Assembly (NCBI GenBank): GCA_018894105.1
Contig: CM032126.1
Coordinates: 3,499,001 to 3,563,000 of the forward strand
Reading direction: 5' to 3'
Source of the DNA: Jacaranda mimosifolia
Taxonomy: Eukaryota; Streptophyta; Magnoliopsida; Lamiales; Bignoniaceae
DNA: 64,000 nt
A model generated the notes under the pieces. It was not told where the DNA came from. It saw only the letters and a list, made by a program, of their open reading frames with translations, and searched no databases. The stretch's first letter is position 1; every line of letters starts with the position of its first letter. This document shows positions 48,966 through 64,000 of the stretch, piece after piece. The position numbers were made by a program, and so were the translations under genes.

Positions 48966-49489
48966 TAAGAATTTGAGGGACTATTTTTTAATTTGGATGG
49001 ATCATGCAATTGGGTCTACAACTTCAAAAAATTTAATTATTGTGTGTTTTTTAACTTAGTAGATAATTTTTATATATAAAGTGTGAAATTGAAAATTCGA
49101 ACACAACGTACTCTTGATGTATGTATATATAAATAAATAAATTCAAAAAACCAATTAGTTAGTTTCGCATGCAAGACATTTACGAAAATTTCAATTTTTA
49201 CAAGATCGAATTGATTTTACAAAATAAAAATGACAAAAGAGATAAAAGTTTACTTTGATAAAACCATATGTACGATAAAATTTATACGATTAATAAAGAA
49301 TTTATCCTCTTTTTGTGTGTTTTCAAGTATTTTTTTTCCCCTCAAAATACTCTTATTTTCTTTTTTAAATCCTTACAATTACATAGAATACCTACTATCC
49401 CATTACTATACCCAATACTACCACATAATAGCACCATGAAGGCTGCTCATGATTCTCCATATTTTCATTTCTCTACAATTCTTTTGTTA

Positions 49490-49861
49490 GTGCCTGTTTA
49501 GTTTTGTTTTCAAACACCCTTTTCATTTTCTACTGAAAATAAAAACAAAAAACTATCAATTTTTCCTCTATTTTCACAAACATTTTCATTCTCAAAATAT
49601 TCTACAAAACATACTATTACACTCTCTCTCCATTTTCATTTTTCATCACTATTCTTTTCTTCTACTCACATTTGCATGAATTTTAATACAAAACACTACA
49701 TTTTTCAAATACAACTCATTTTCAATCCTACATAATCATTACATTTTAAATAAAACCTCCAAACAACATTTATTTTTAAATTCAAATTTATAACTAACTC
49801 TTCACTATTCATTTTCACTAGAAAATAAAAATGCATTTAGAAAACAAATCCAAACGGGCCC
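49490..49861 (+). mobile_element. Tourist-like MITE, family A, intact copy
   Basis: 372 bases from GTGCCTGTTTAGTTTTG to AAATCCAAACGGGCCC, with TTA on each side (49487-49489 and 49862-49864). It carries no family B insert and serves as the reference empty site for the nested copies. Confidence 0.75.
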
Positions 49862-49864
49862 TTA

Positions 49865-50605
49865 TATTTTCAATTACTTGTTGTATGTATGATTTCTTCA
49901 GAATTATATGAACGAGTTTATCACTGATATTGCTTGATTAATTTTTTTTTTCCTCTCTATTGTAATAATTATTTTTAAATCACTTAAGCTTCGAAGTTAT
50001 ACGATCATGTATGGTATGATAAATTTTTATTTTTATTAAATGTAAACGCTTCAAATATGGACCAACCACTAAGTCTTAGCCATCAACAAAAAGAATAATG
50101 CAATAATCAAAAGTATGGCATTTGACTCGGCCCCTCATGTCAACAACTGTTGCCTATTCTAGTTCTTGTAGCATATCCTGGCGTGGTTGTTTGCAATAGC
50201 TAGAAAATGACTTTGGGATCACTTTCAAGATAAATGAGAGCTTATGGCCATTGGGAGCTATAAAGGGTCACTTAACAAGATGGCTTTAAAAGAGATAGCT
50301 TTGGATCAACCTTTTATCCCACTTTAGAGGGACCAAGCTCTTAGAGTAGTAGAGATGCATGTGTTCGAAAATCATAGGTTGGGTATAATGTAGAGGTACT
50401 TTCTGAATTATCTTGTGCAGAATTGAATACTGGTGGATGCGTACGTAACTTTAATATACGTGAAAAATTTTGTAGCGCCCACTTAAATTTATATATATTT
50501 ATATATTAAATGAATTATAAATTACGAAATAAGAATATAATGGTATTATAAAGTAAAATTATTATATGTATAATATAATAATTTATAATTTTTCTGGTTA
50601 CTTAC
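49865..50605. other. Intergenic DNA
   Basis: No coding signal or paired repeat ends seen. The section 50060-50440 is less AT-rich but has no recognisable content. Confidence 0.4.
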
Positions 50606-51226
50606 TGATATGGGATGGCCCAAGTGCCAGACCCAAACCAAGTTAGCCTAGAGACGCTGCACCCGGCCCAGCCAGGCGCTCGAGGCCCATATGCTTCGTC
50701 AACCTCACTCGACCATTGGGAGGTTGAGTCGGAGGTCAAGACAGTACAGTACTCAGGCACCACATTAAATGCACCGACGAGCGTCACACCTCCGCATTAA
50801 TGGCGCATGCCATTCCCTCATCGCCTGATACAGCAGGCGGCGCAACAGTGTACTATCATGTCCTTAAAACCTGGAAGGGCAGTCAGCTAGAGATATACAA
50901 GTCAGGGAAATGACTAATTGCCCCTGGCGTTAAGCTACGGGCCCTTGGGTGTACCAGGGGCATCCAAGATATTTCCTCGAAGGGAGGAGGATATAAATAC
51001 CCTCCCTCCAGCCTTCTAGAGGTACGCACTCACATACACTCAAAACCCTTACTCCGCTGCTCGATATTTCTAGTCGATCATTACTGACTTGAGCGTCGGA
51101 GGGCCTAAGCCGAGGGCTCCTCGGCTAGCTTAACGTTTGCTGTGATTGCAGGATTCATCCCACCTAACCAAGGATCCCGACCATCCAGATCAAATCTCAT
51201 TCAAACCCATTGTTGGACCCATATCT
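50606..51226 (+). repeat. Gypsy-like LTR (solo LTR or terminal fragment)
   Basis: About 620 GC-rich bases opening TGATATGGG and closing with its inverted partner CCCATATC. A TATAAATA box lies at 50992-50999. Downstream is the sequence CTGACTTGAGCGTCGGAG, familiar from Tat/Retand-type Gypsy LTRs. No internal domain and no second LTR are present nearby, and a clean 5-bp TSD was not found. A solo LTR is most likely, but a truncated element is possible. Confidence 0.5.
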
Positions 51227-51452
51227 AACGAATCGAACCCTCATCACTTACCAAATTGGGTAGCATGCTTATTTGATGTAAAATTTGGTGTGTTCATAAA
51301 TGAACAAAAAAAGAAAAAGAAAATCCAAACATGGAGTCCACATGGCATTAAACACGGGGATGGGATGTTTGGCATGTTTTGGACATTGTTGGATTTCTTT
51401 TTATATTTTCTAAAGTTCAGGTGTTATAATAACTTAATAAAAACAACAAATT

Positions 51453-51576
51453 CTTAAGTAAGTGAAAAATAAGGTTGCCTCATCCAAATTCATTATCTTC
51501 TTACTCTATATAGCTAGGTAAGTGAAAAATAAGATTGTCTCATCAAAATTCATTATCTTCTTAATTTATATAGCTG
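51453..51576. repeat. Diverged tandem duplication beside the Copia element
   Basis: Two units of about 60 bases, each beginning AAGTGAAAAATAAG and containing AATTCATTATCTTCTTA and TATATAGCT, lie directly upstream of the Copia insertion site. Confidence 0.7.
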
Positions 51577-51588
51577 GCTTTTTTATGC

Positions 51589-52167
51589 TATTGATTTTGT
51601 CTTTAAATTTGGGCTAAAATTAACAAGAAATGAAAGAAATGGAGCAAAATGAAGTGGAGCAGTCGAAATGGGCGTGGGAGCATGCCCGATGCACACTCTG
51701 CAGGCGCGACAAAGTGTGCGCCAAGGCACAGAATTGAGAAACCTGGGCGCAAGACAGCACTTGCCGGGGTGCGCATGCTACTGGAATCGCGCGCCCTAGG
51801 GCGACAATTTATGCCAAATGGACAATTTTGCACGGCGCAAGGCCCATGGGCTTAGGACTATATTTTCACAGGTATTTAAGCAGTTTTCTTCCAGAACAAA
51901 TTGAGACAGACCATACACAAGTGATTCTAACTGCCTTTGAGATAGTTTTCTCAAGATGGAGTTTAGAACGATAATGTTAGGTGTTCTCGTGAGATTTGTG
52001 GGACTCAAAATTGTAATTATTATCTTAATTTGAAATCAATAAGATCATTTCTTTGACGGGTGGATTTTGCACATCACCAAAACACGTCAAATCTTGTTGT
52101 CAGTTTTCATTGAATTACTTTACTGTTATTTTATAGTTTTCATAGTAGATCCTCCTAGGTTACAACA
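51589..52167 (+). repeat. Copia 5' LTR
   Basis: 579 bases. Begins TATTGATTTTG where the 3' LTR keeps TGTTAATTTTG, so the canonical TG has mutated to TA. Ends TTACAACA, immediately before the primer-binding region. Confidence 0.88.
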
Positions 52168-52170
52168 AAC

Positions 52171-52184
52171 TGGTATCAGAGCCA
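52171..52184 (+). other. Copia primer-binding site (initiator tRNA-Met)
   Basis: TGGTATCAGAGCCA, complementary to the 3' end of plant initiator tRNA-Met, starts four bases after the 5' LTR, as in most plant Copia elements. Confidence 0.9.
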
Positions 52185-55100
52185 GTTGGATCTGATGTCG
52201 GCCATGAAGTATGAGGTGGAGAAATTTAACGGGAAGAACAACTTTGGGCTGTGAAATATGAAAATGCATGCCCTCTTGTGTCAACAAGGTTTATAGAAAG
52301 CATTAAAAGGCAGAGATTTCTTGCCAAAAACACTGACAGACGAGGAGAAGGATGAGTTCATGGAGAAAGCTTATGGTACCCTGGTATTATCATTGGCAGA
52401 TAACGTACTGAGAGAGGTCACCAAGGAAAGTACGCCAGCAGAATTGTGGACGAAGTTGCAGAGTCTCTATATGACAAAGTCTCTGACAAATTGGTTGTAT
52501 TTGAAATAGTGGTTATATACATTGAGAATGAAGGAATGTAAATCTATTACTCAGTACATTGATTATTTCAATAAGGTGATTCCCGATTTCGCTAGTATAA
52601 ATGTAAAAATTGAAGATGAAGATCAAGCATTAGTTTTCTTGTGTTCCCTGCCCAAATCCTTTGAGCACCTGGTTACTAGTTTACTGTATGGCAGAGATAT
52701 AATTTCAATGGAGGATGTGAAGACCTCATTAAATTCCAACGAATTGGGAAAATATGTCCAAGGTAGTAACGATAGTGAAAGTGGGGAAGGATTAGTGGCA
52801 AAAGGGAGATCGAGAGAAAGGGAAGAAGTAAAGGTTGATCGAAATCCCAAACCCAGCCTAGAACAGGCGATAAGTGTTTTAGTTGGTGGAAAGGGGTACT
52901 GCAAATGAAGTTGTCTAAAATGAAGAAAGGCAAGTGATGTAGGTAAAACTTCTGATCAGAAATGGGATAATGTTGCAGGAATTGTTGAGGATAAGTCTGA
53001 TGGTAGGCTTGTTCTCAACGTTGCTAACAGTTTACTAAGTTCGGAGTGGATTTTGGATAGTGGTTATTCCTATCACATGTGCCTACGAGAAGATCGGTTT
53101 ACCACTTATCAGAAATACAATGGTGGTAAAGTGCTTATGGGAAATGATGCTTTATGCTGGGTTGTAGGAATTGGCTCAATTTATATCAGAATGCACGATT
53201 GCAGAGCGAGAACCTTAAAAGACGTACGTCATCTTCCAAATCTGAAGAAAAATCTGATTTCGCTGGGTACTCTGGACAAGAATGGTTGTGAGTACAGAGC
53301 TCGAGATAGAGTTCTGCGGGTTTCCAAAGGTGCATTGCTTATCATGAAAGGAGACAAGAGGAATGGCCTTTACATATTGCATGGCAGCACAGTTTCTGGT
53401 ATTGCAGCGATTTCTTCATTAGTCAATGATAATACGAGATTATGGCATATGCGGCTTGGGCATATGAGTTAGAGGGGGATGTCAGAATTGAGCAAATGAA
53501 GTTTGCTTTGTGGAAAGAAGACTGGAGAGCTAGATTTATGCGAGTAGTGTATGCTTGGCAAGCAACATAGGGTGAAGTTCGGTACTGTAGTTCATAGGAC
53601 CAAAGGCACATTGGATTACATTCACTTAGATCTTTAAGGGCCTTTTCAGGTTCTTTCAAAGGGATGCGTTAGATACATGCTGACATTTATTGATGACTTC
53701 TCACGAAAAATACGGGTGTACATGCTAAAGTATAAGGATGAAGTTTTTGTCAATTTCAAGAAATGGAAAACTTTGATCGAGAAGCAAACAGGAAATGAGA
53801 TAAAATACTTGAGGACTGAAAACAGATTGGAGTCTGCAATAAGAAATTTCAAGAATTCTCAATAAGGAATGAATTGTGAGGCATCGCATAGTTGTACATC
53901 CACCACAGTAGAATGGAGTTGCAGAACGGATGAATGGACTATCTTAGAAAGAGCTAGATGCATGCTCTTTAACGCCGGGTTGTCCAAGGATTTTTGGGCA
54001 GAAGCGAATTAACACTGCTTGTTATTTGGTGAATAGGTCACCATCGACTACTTTGAACTACAAGACACTAATGGAAGTTTGGTTCGGGTCTCCTACTGAT
54101 TACTAAAATATGAAAGTATTATGCTCATGTTCGGGATGGGAAACTTGAGCCAAGGGCTAGGAAGTGCATATTCATAGGCTATGTAGATAGAGTTAAGGTT
54201 ATTGTTTGTGGTGTAATGATGATAAGGGCTCCAATATAATTATCAGCAGGGACGTGATATTTGATGAGTCTACTCTGATGAAGAAGGTAGAGCAGCCTGA
54301 AAGTAGTCAACAAAGTGTTAAGGAGAAGGTGGATATTGAAATTGATACTCCACAAGTTTCAAAGGGGAAATAGAAAGTGATAGATGAAATTGATGAAAAT
54401 TCATTATCACCTAATCAGCACCAGGAAAATAATTCACTAAAAAACTATCGTTTGGCTTGTGATAGAGAGAGAAGGTAGATCAAACCACCACAGCGGTTTG
54501 CATATTCAAATATAATTGCCTATACTTTGAGTTCGGTTGAGGAGTTTGTGAGCGATGATCCAGTCACACACAAAGAGGCCATTTTCGGACCAGATTCTGA
54601 TAAATGGGCAGTAGCTATGATTGAAGAGATGGAATCTCTACACAAGAATAACACATGGAAGCTTGTTAATATACCTAAAGGGCAGAAGATTGTAGGTTGT
54701 AAATGGATCTACAAGAAAAACAAAGGGATTCCCGAAGTTGAGAATGTTAGATACAAAGTGCGATTGGTTACTAAGGGTTTTACTCAGAGAGAGGGAGTTG
54801 TCTTTCATGATGTGTTCTCCTCAGTTGTAAAACATACTTCCATTCATGTTTTACTTGCCATGGTGACTCTATTTGATATGGAGCATTTGATATGGAGCTT
54901 GAGTAGATAGATGTGGCAATAGCGTTTCTGCATGGTAAGTTGAAGGAACAAACCTATATGACCAACTAGAGGGATTCGTTTTTTCAAGGAAAGAAAATCA
55001 AGCATGTCTCTTGAAGAGGTCTTTATATGACTTGAAGTAGTCTCCCAGGAAGTGGTGTAAAAAGTTTGATGCTTTTATTACCAAGATATGACATACTAGA

Positions 55101-55473
55101 AGCATTTACGATTGCTGTGTATATTATAAAAAATGTAGTGATAGGCTTCTCGTATATTTGCTATTATATGTTGATGATATGTGGATTGCCTTTAGAAACA
55201 TATATGAGATCAACACTTTAAAGGCTCAGTTAAGTGAAGAATTTAAGATGAAGGATTTGAGTGGTGAAAAAAAGATATTGGGCATGGAGATTATCCAAGA
55301 CAAACACACAGGATTGTTGTACTTGTCTCAACAACATTACATTGAGAAAGTACTTGAGTCATTTGGGATGGATAAGTCCAAGCCAATTAGTACGCTACTT
55401 GCAGCTCATTTAAGGCTCTCATCAAATCTATCACCTAGTACTGAGAAGGAGGTGGAGCACATGTAATGTGCCA

Positions 55474-55948
55474 CAATGGCGTATCCAGGAAATTAGGTAA
55501 TTTGGGTTAAAATATTAACAAAAAATAAATTTAAAATAATTAATATTTAATAAAAATAAAATTTAAATACATTAATCCAATTATCTTTGGTGAGTTTTCA
55601 TATTGTGAAACGTTGTCATAATATCATCATTCGAAATGTTTATAAATACTTCTCTTTCTTTATAAGTTATCAAACAATCGTTAAGGAAGTCATCATTCAG
55701 TCGGTTCCGCAAATCAGTCTTGATAAATTTCATCGCCGAGAAAGCTCTCTCTACACTTGCAGTGGAAATCAGAAAAAACTACGAAAATTTCACCAACCGT
55801 CGACCAACTGTGCTGGGGTCATTTTGATATTAAGTGGGGTCAAAATACTATATATCTATAATTTCTATATAAATATATATACATATATATAGAAAAATAG
55901 TAAGTAGGGTCAATTGACCCTACATATGTGGCTGTAAATCCGCCACTG
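55474..55948 (-). mobile_element. hAT deletion derivative nested in Copia RT/RNase H
   Basis: 475 bases bounded by a perfect 8-bp target duplication, ATGTGCCA (55466-55473 and 55949-55956). The ends CAATGGCGTATCC and, inverted, CAGTGGCGGATTT are hAT-like. Removing it restores continuity of the Copia frame around the site. It holds the end of an hAT transposase on the minus strand. Confidence 0.88.
55581..55772 (-). pseudogene. hAT transposase C-terminal dimerisation domain remnant
   Basis: A stop-free minus-strand frame ends at a TAA (55581-55583). It reads LISTASVERAFSAMKFIK, then LRNRLNDDFLNDCLITY, then EREVFINISNDDI. The S-x-ERxFSxMKxIK...LRxxLxDxxLxxxL pattern is diagnostic of the hAT family dimerisation region (Dimer_Tnp_hAT). 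The rest of the transposase is absent, so this is an internal-deletion derivative. Confidence 0.88.
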
Positions 55949-56660
55949 ATGTGCCATATGCTAGCTTGATGTATGCTATGATGTGCACTAGGCCAGATAT
56001 TTCACATGCAATCAGTATTGTTAGCAGGTACATACACAAGCCAGGGAAGACTTATTGGCAGGCTGTGAAATGGATCATGAGGTATTTGAGAGGCTCTATA
56101 GGTAGATGTTTAAAGTATAGTCAATTGAATTCTATTGCTAGAATTATTAGCTATGTGGATGTGAATTATGCCCGAGATTTGGACAGCAGAAGGTCCATTA
56201 CTGGGTATGTGTTTTGTGTTTCAAGTTGTACGGTAAGTTGGAAGGCAACTTTGCAATCAACAGTTGTATTGTCCACAACAAAAGCTGAGTAAATGATTTT
56301 GGCTGAAGGCGTGAAGGAAGACATTTGGCTAAAGGGGCTGATCGAGGATATGGATATGGATTATGAGATTACTATTGTGTTTTGTGATAGTCAGAGTGCC
56401 ATACATTTGTAAAAGAATCAAGCTTTTCATGAGAGAACAAAGCACATTGATGTGAGGTATTACTTTTTCGGGATATGGTGTCTCAAGGTGTTATTTTGAT
56501 TAACAAAGTTGGGACTAAGGATAATCTGGCAGACATGTTGACCAAGATTGTTCCAAGAATCAAATTCAAGCATTACTTGAATTTGATTAACATTTGCAGA
56601 CTCAGATAAAGGGCCCTTTTGTGGGCATGGACAAAGAATATGGATGGTGAATTTCAAGTT

Positions 56661-56671
56661 AAGATGGAGAA
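56661..56671 (+). other. Copia polypurine tract
   Basis: The purine-rich run AAGATGGAGAA directly precedes the TG of the 3' LTR, in the expected place for priming plus-strand synthesis. Confidence 0.8.
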
Positions 56672-56672
56672 T

Positions 56673-57314
56673 TGTTAATTTTGCCTTGAAATTTAGGCAC
56701 AAATTGACAAGAAACGAAAGAAATTGAGTGAAAACGGAGCGGGACGGTTGAAATGGATACGGGGGCACACCTCGATGCACGCTGGCAGGATGCCGCGTGC
56801 CAGGGTGTGGAATCGAGAAAGTTAGGTGCGACGCTTGCTCGGGTGCACATGCTACTGGAATCGCACGCCCTGACATGAGTTTCGAGCGACAGGGCGGGCA
56901 ATCCACTGGAATGCCATGCCATGGGGCGACAGTTTCTGCCAAACTGGTAGTTTTGCTTGTCAGGGCACAAGTCATGCGCGGCCCTGCGCCCATGGGCCTA
57001 AGACTCTATTTTCGTAGGTATTTAAGCATTTTTCTTTCGTGATAAATTGAGACAGACCATACACGAGTGATTCTAACTGCTTTTGAGATAGTTTTCTTGA
57101 GATGGAATTTAGAACGAAGGTGTTAGGTGTTCTCGTGAGATTTGTGGGACTCAAAGTTGTACTTATTATCTTGATTTGAAATCAATAAGATCCTTTTTTT
57201 ATTGGGTGGATTAGGCAAATCGCCGAACCAAGTTAAATTTTTGTTGTCAGTTTTCGTTGAATTACTTTACTGTTATTTCATAATTTTCATGATAAATCCT
57301 CCTAGGTTACAACA
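56673..57314 (+). repeat. Copia 3' LTR
   Basis: 642 bases from TGTTAATTTTG to TTACAACA. It aligns throughout with the 5' LTR, for example ATTGAGACAGACCATACACG against ATTGAGACAGACCATACACA. Confidence 0.9.
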
Positions 57315-57319
57315 TATGC

Positions 57320-58083
57320 AATACTATTTTTAAAAATATATATTTGGAAAATGAATGTGTGTGTTTTCTTTGTAAATCTTTACAAAATACAAACATGCAT
57401 TTATGTACCTATGTATATTATATAGATACAAAATTACAAATATATAAATATGCATATCTATGTTGGTTTAGAGTTATCCTATTTTTAAAATTTTAAATTG
57501 TGCATTGGTGGTTATTTTTATACGAGTCTCCTCATTTTTTTTGGTGGCCCGTTTGCTTGCTAGGCTTTCTATTTTTCCTCTAAGGTTTGCTAGTATTTTG
57601 TTTGGCTGGGACTTTATGCAACCCCACTCTTGCTTTGTAAAAATTAGACTTCATTGGGTTTATGGGCTAGTGGGTTTCATGCATTTGTTAGGCACAATTA
57701 TTATCAAGACATTAATATAAAGTTTTATCCCTACTATTAATAAAGCATAATCATTCACCAATAAAAAATAATATCTTCCAATGCCACATGGTGACACGAA
57801 TCTAAATAATATTTAAAAAAATTGAAAATACGATTGATTATTTATCTTAAGTTATTGAATATAAAATAATCTAGATATAATTTTTAGAAGGTCCTCGCAT
57901 TACAAATCTCAAAATAATTATAAACATTCTTATGTAATCTAGTTCACATAAATTTTATTACATCAGTGATTTTGATTGTCCCAAAATCCAAATTACATGA
58001 CCCTATAAAGATTGAGGTAGGTAACATGAAGAAATAAAAGAGAGGGGCACTTCTGTAATTTAACGTAGGATAAAGGGCCACCA
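57320..58083. other. Intergenic DNA after the Copia element
   Basis: AT-rich. A short plus-strand frame at 57505-57720 is hydrophobic and unrecognised, and could be a fragment of another retroelement. No gene is called. Confidence 0.4.
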
Positions 58084-58753
58084 AGGTTTTGAAAATTGGA
58101 TCGGACCGGCTGGACCGATGACTGGAGGCTAGGGTTCGGTTGAAGCATAAAAATCAGTGGTGGTCAAAATCGATCAAAAATCAGTTGAACGGGTCAAAAT
58201 CGAACTGGTTCAATCGATTTTTTTTAAATTTTAATTTTTTTTAAAAAGAAAAGTAAAAAAAAAAAAATTATGAGTTGAAGATGATGATTAAAGATTTTGG
58301 ACATATAATTTTTTGAAATATGAATTTATTTTCTTAAAATTTAATGAAATGGTAGTTATATGTGAATGCTTATGTTTAATTTGTTATTTTGTTTTGTTTA
58401 ATATCTTTTAAATTATGTTGAATATTTAGCGTAGAAAATTTATTTTTACTTAGAGTTGAAACATAAAACGAATGATTATTTAAATTAATGTAAAATATTA
58501 ATTTTTATTTATTTATAATTGATTAATTGTGAAATAATATTATTTTATGAAAAATGCACTTAAAAATAAGTAAGTTGAATTTTTTTTCAAATAATATTAT
58601 TTCTATATCAATTGAAATTTTTATTTTTTGGTAATATTAAAATATTATATATATTTATAAAATTAAATATAATTATTATATTATACTGGTTCACTAGTGA
58701 TTGAACCAGTAACATCGTTGGTTCATTGTCTGGTTTGATTTTGAAAATATTAG
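58084..58753 (+). mobile_element. Non-autonomous element, family M, copy 2
   Basis: About 670 bases, homologous to 40291-41046 in inverted orientation. Ends include GGTTTTGAAAATTGGATCGG and GGTTTGATTTTGAAAATATT. The flanks GGGCCACCA (58075-58083) and GGGCCACTT (58754-58762) fit a decayed 9-bp target duplication, which would suit a MULE-type MITE. No coding capacity. Confidence 0.6.
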
Positions 58754-58997
58754 GGGCCACTTGCCCTCCTCACGGCCTGTTTGGGTTGAGTCTTAAATTT
58801 GTAACGTAAAATGGCCCCACTCAAGTGACCCCTCAGAGCGCGCCCACCTAACGGACTCGTCACGAATGTAACGCCTCTCCCCCATCCCTATACCTGCAAA
58901 ATTTCCCAAACGCCAATATCCTTAACGGCGCCATCCCTAAACGTCTTATTTTCACGTCCGTCTAACCCTCTCCGTTTCCGTCAACTTGACGCCGTCC

Positions 58998-63810
<4,813 letters not shown>

Positions 63811-64000
63811 TGCTTGTGTTCTACTGTTGCATGTGGCTTCAAGATATATATGACTATTTAATTTCTTATTTTATGTAATTTGGCTTAAATGGCGTAGCTG
63901 TTTGTACAATATGTAGAAGTTGGAAAGGGTTCCTACTGCCATACATAACACGTATTAGTCCTTTTAATGAGTAAAATTCCTAATCCTACGCTAAATAAAT
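63811..64000 (+). other. Probable 3' UTR of the trihelix-kinase gene
   Basis: The window ends 190 bases after the stop codon. The sequence is AT-rich and non-coding, and no polyadenylation site is assigned. Confidence 0.4.

Larger units (their letters stand above)
52195..56480 (+). pseudogene. Copia gag-pol remnant
   Basis: Gag starts at 52195 (MSAMKYEVEKFNGKN) and meets a stop within 60 bases. The Gag body continues to about 52900 with further stops (LADNVLREV, LYMTKSL). The zinc knuckle near 52868 is lost (KCFSWWKG in place of a CCHC array). The protease segment shows WILDSGYSYHM, with DSG at 53056-53064. Next are the pre-integrase motif LWHMRLGHM (near 53440), degraded integrase, and RT from about 54527 with KWIYKKNKG and YVDD at 55167-55178. 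RNase H/C-terminal motifs follow after the hAT insert (TRPDISHAIS, VDVNYARDLDSRRSITGYVF, FHERTKHIDVRY). Stops and frameshifts occur in nearly every domain, so no protein can be made. Confidence 0.9.
51589..57314 (+). mobile_element. Ty1/Copia LTR retrotransposon, decayed
   Basis: A 5.7-kb element bounded by a perfect 5-bp target duplication, TATGC (51584-51588 and 57315-57319). The two LTRs (51589-52167 and 56673-57314) are clearly related but diverged by substitutions and indels. A tRNA-iMet primer site, a polypurine tract, and gag, protease, integrase, RT and RNase H segments follow in Copia order. The many stops and frameshifts show an old, inactive copy. A 475-base hAT derivative is inserted at 55474-55948. 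Confidence 0.92.

Noticed and set aside
57505..57720. 71-codon hydrophobic plus-strand frame
   Set aside because: Possibly a retroelement fragment, but no motif can be named and no neighbouring exons fit.

Overview
The window is nuclear DNA from a core eudicot plant. It is strongly AT-rich, its genes are split by GT-AG introns, and it carries a nuclear tRNA gene, a SINE family, MITEs, hAT remnants, a decayed Copia retrotransposon and a captured piece of chloroplast DNA. I cannot name the species from sequence alone.

Six protein genes and one tRNA gene can be assembled exon by exon with phase-consistent joins. They are: an ECP63/DC-8-type LEA protein (+, 4776-6508); a TauE/SafE-family membrane transporter (+, 9253-11889); an HD-Zip class I homeobox gene of the LMI1/ATHB51/ATHB22 group (-, 12930-15519); an F-box/phloem-lectin gene of the PP2-A15 type (-, 26919-30612); tRNA-Arg(UCU) (-, 40008-40080); a divergent cytosolic pyruvate kinase (-, 41389-47392); and a fusion of a trihelix DNA-binding domain to a UMP-kinase-like domain (+, 58998-63810). 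From memory of the Arabidopsis map, the first five protein genes match two duplicated Arabidopsis blocks (At2g36580-At2g36640 and At3g52990-At3g53040). The window would then show the undivided ancestral order.

Between the genes lie transposon-rich stretches. 3.9-4.45 kb holds a SINE and a duplicated promoter-proximal segment just upstream of the LEA gene. 17.3-21.4 kb holds an hAT deletion derivative, Tourist-like MITEs (one nested in another) and a second SINE copy with a 15-bp target-site duplication. 30.6-40 kb is gene-poor. 48-50 kb is a second MITE cluster. 50.6-51.2 kb is a Gypsy-like LTR. 51.6-57.3 kb is a Copia element with 5-bp TSDs, itself interrupted by an hAT derivative with 8-bp TSDs. 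Two copies of one further MITE family lie in inverted orientation at 40.3-41.0 kb and 58.1-58.8 kb.

The genes do not form a pathway. The points that most merit a second look are altered nucleotide-binding residues in the trihelix-kinase fusion, a reciprocal Asn/Asp exchange in the pyruvate kinase active site, a plastid rps16 exon inside a pyruvate kinase intron, the SINE family with a conserved 3' end, and the rearranged, ABRE/DRE-bearing LEA promoter.
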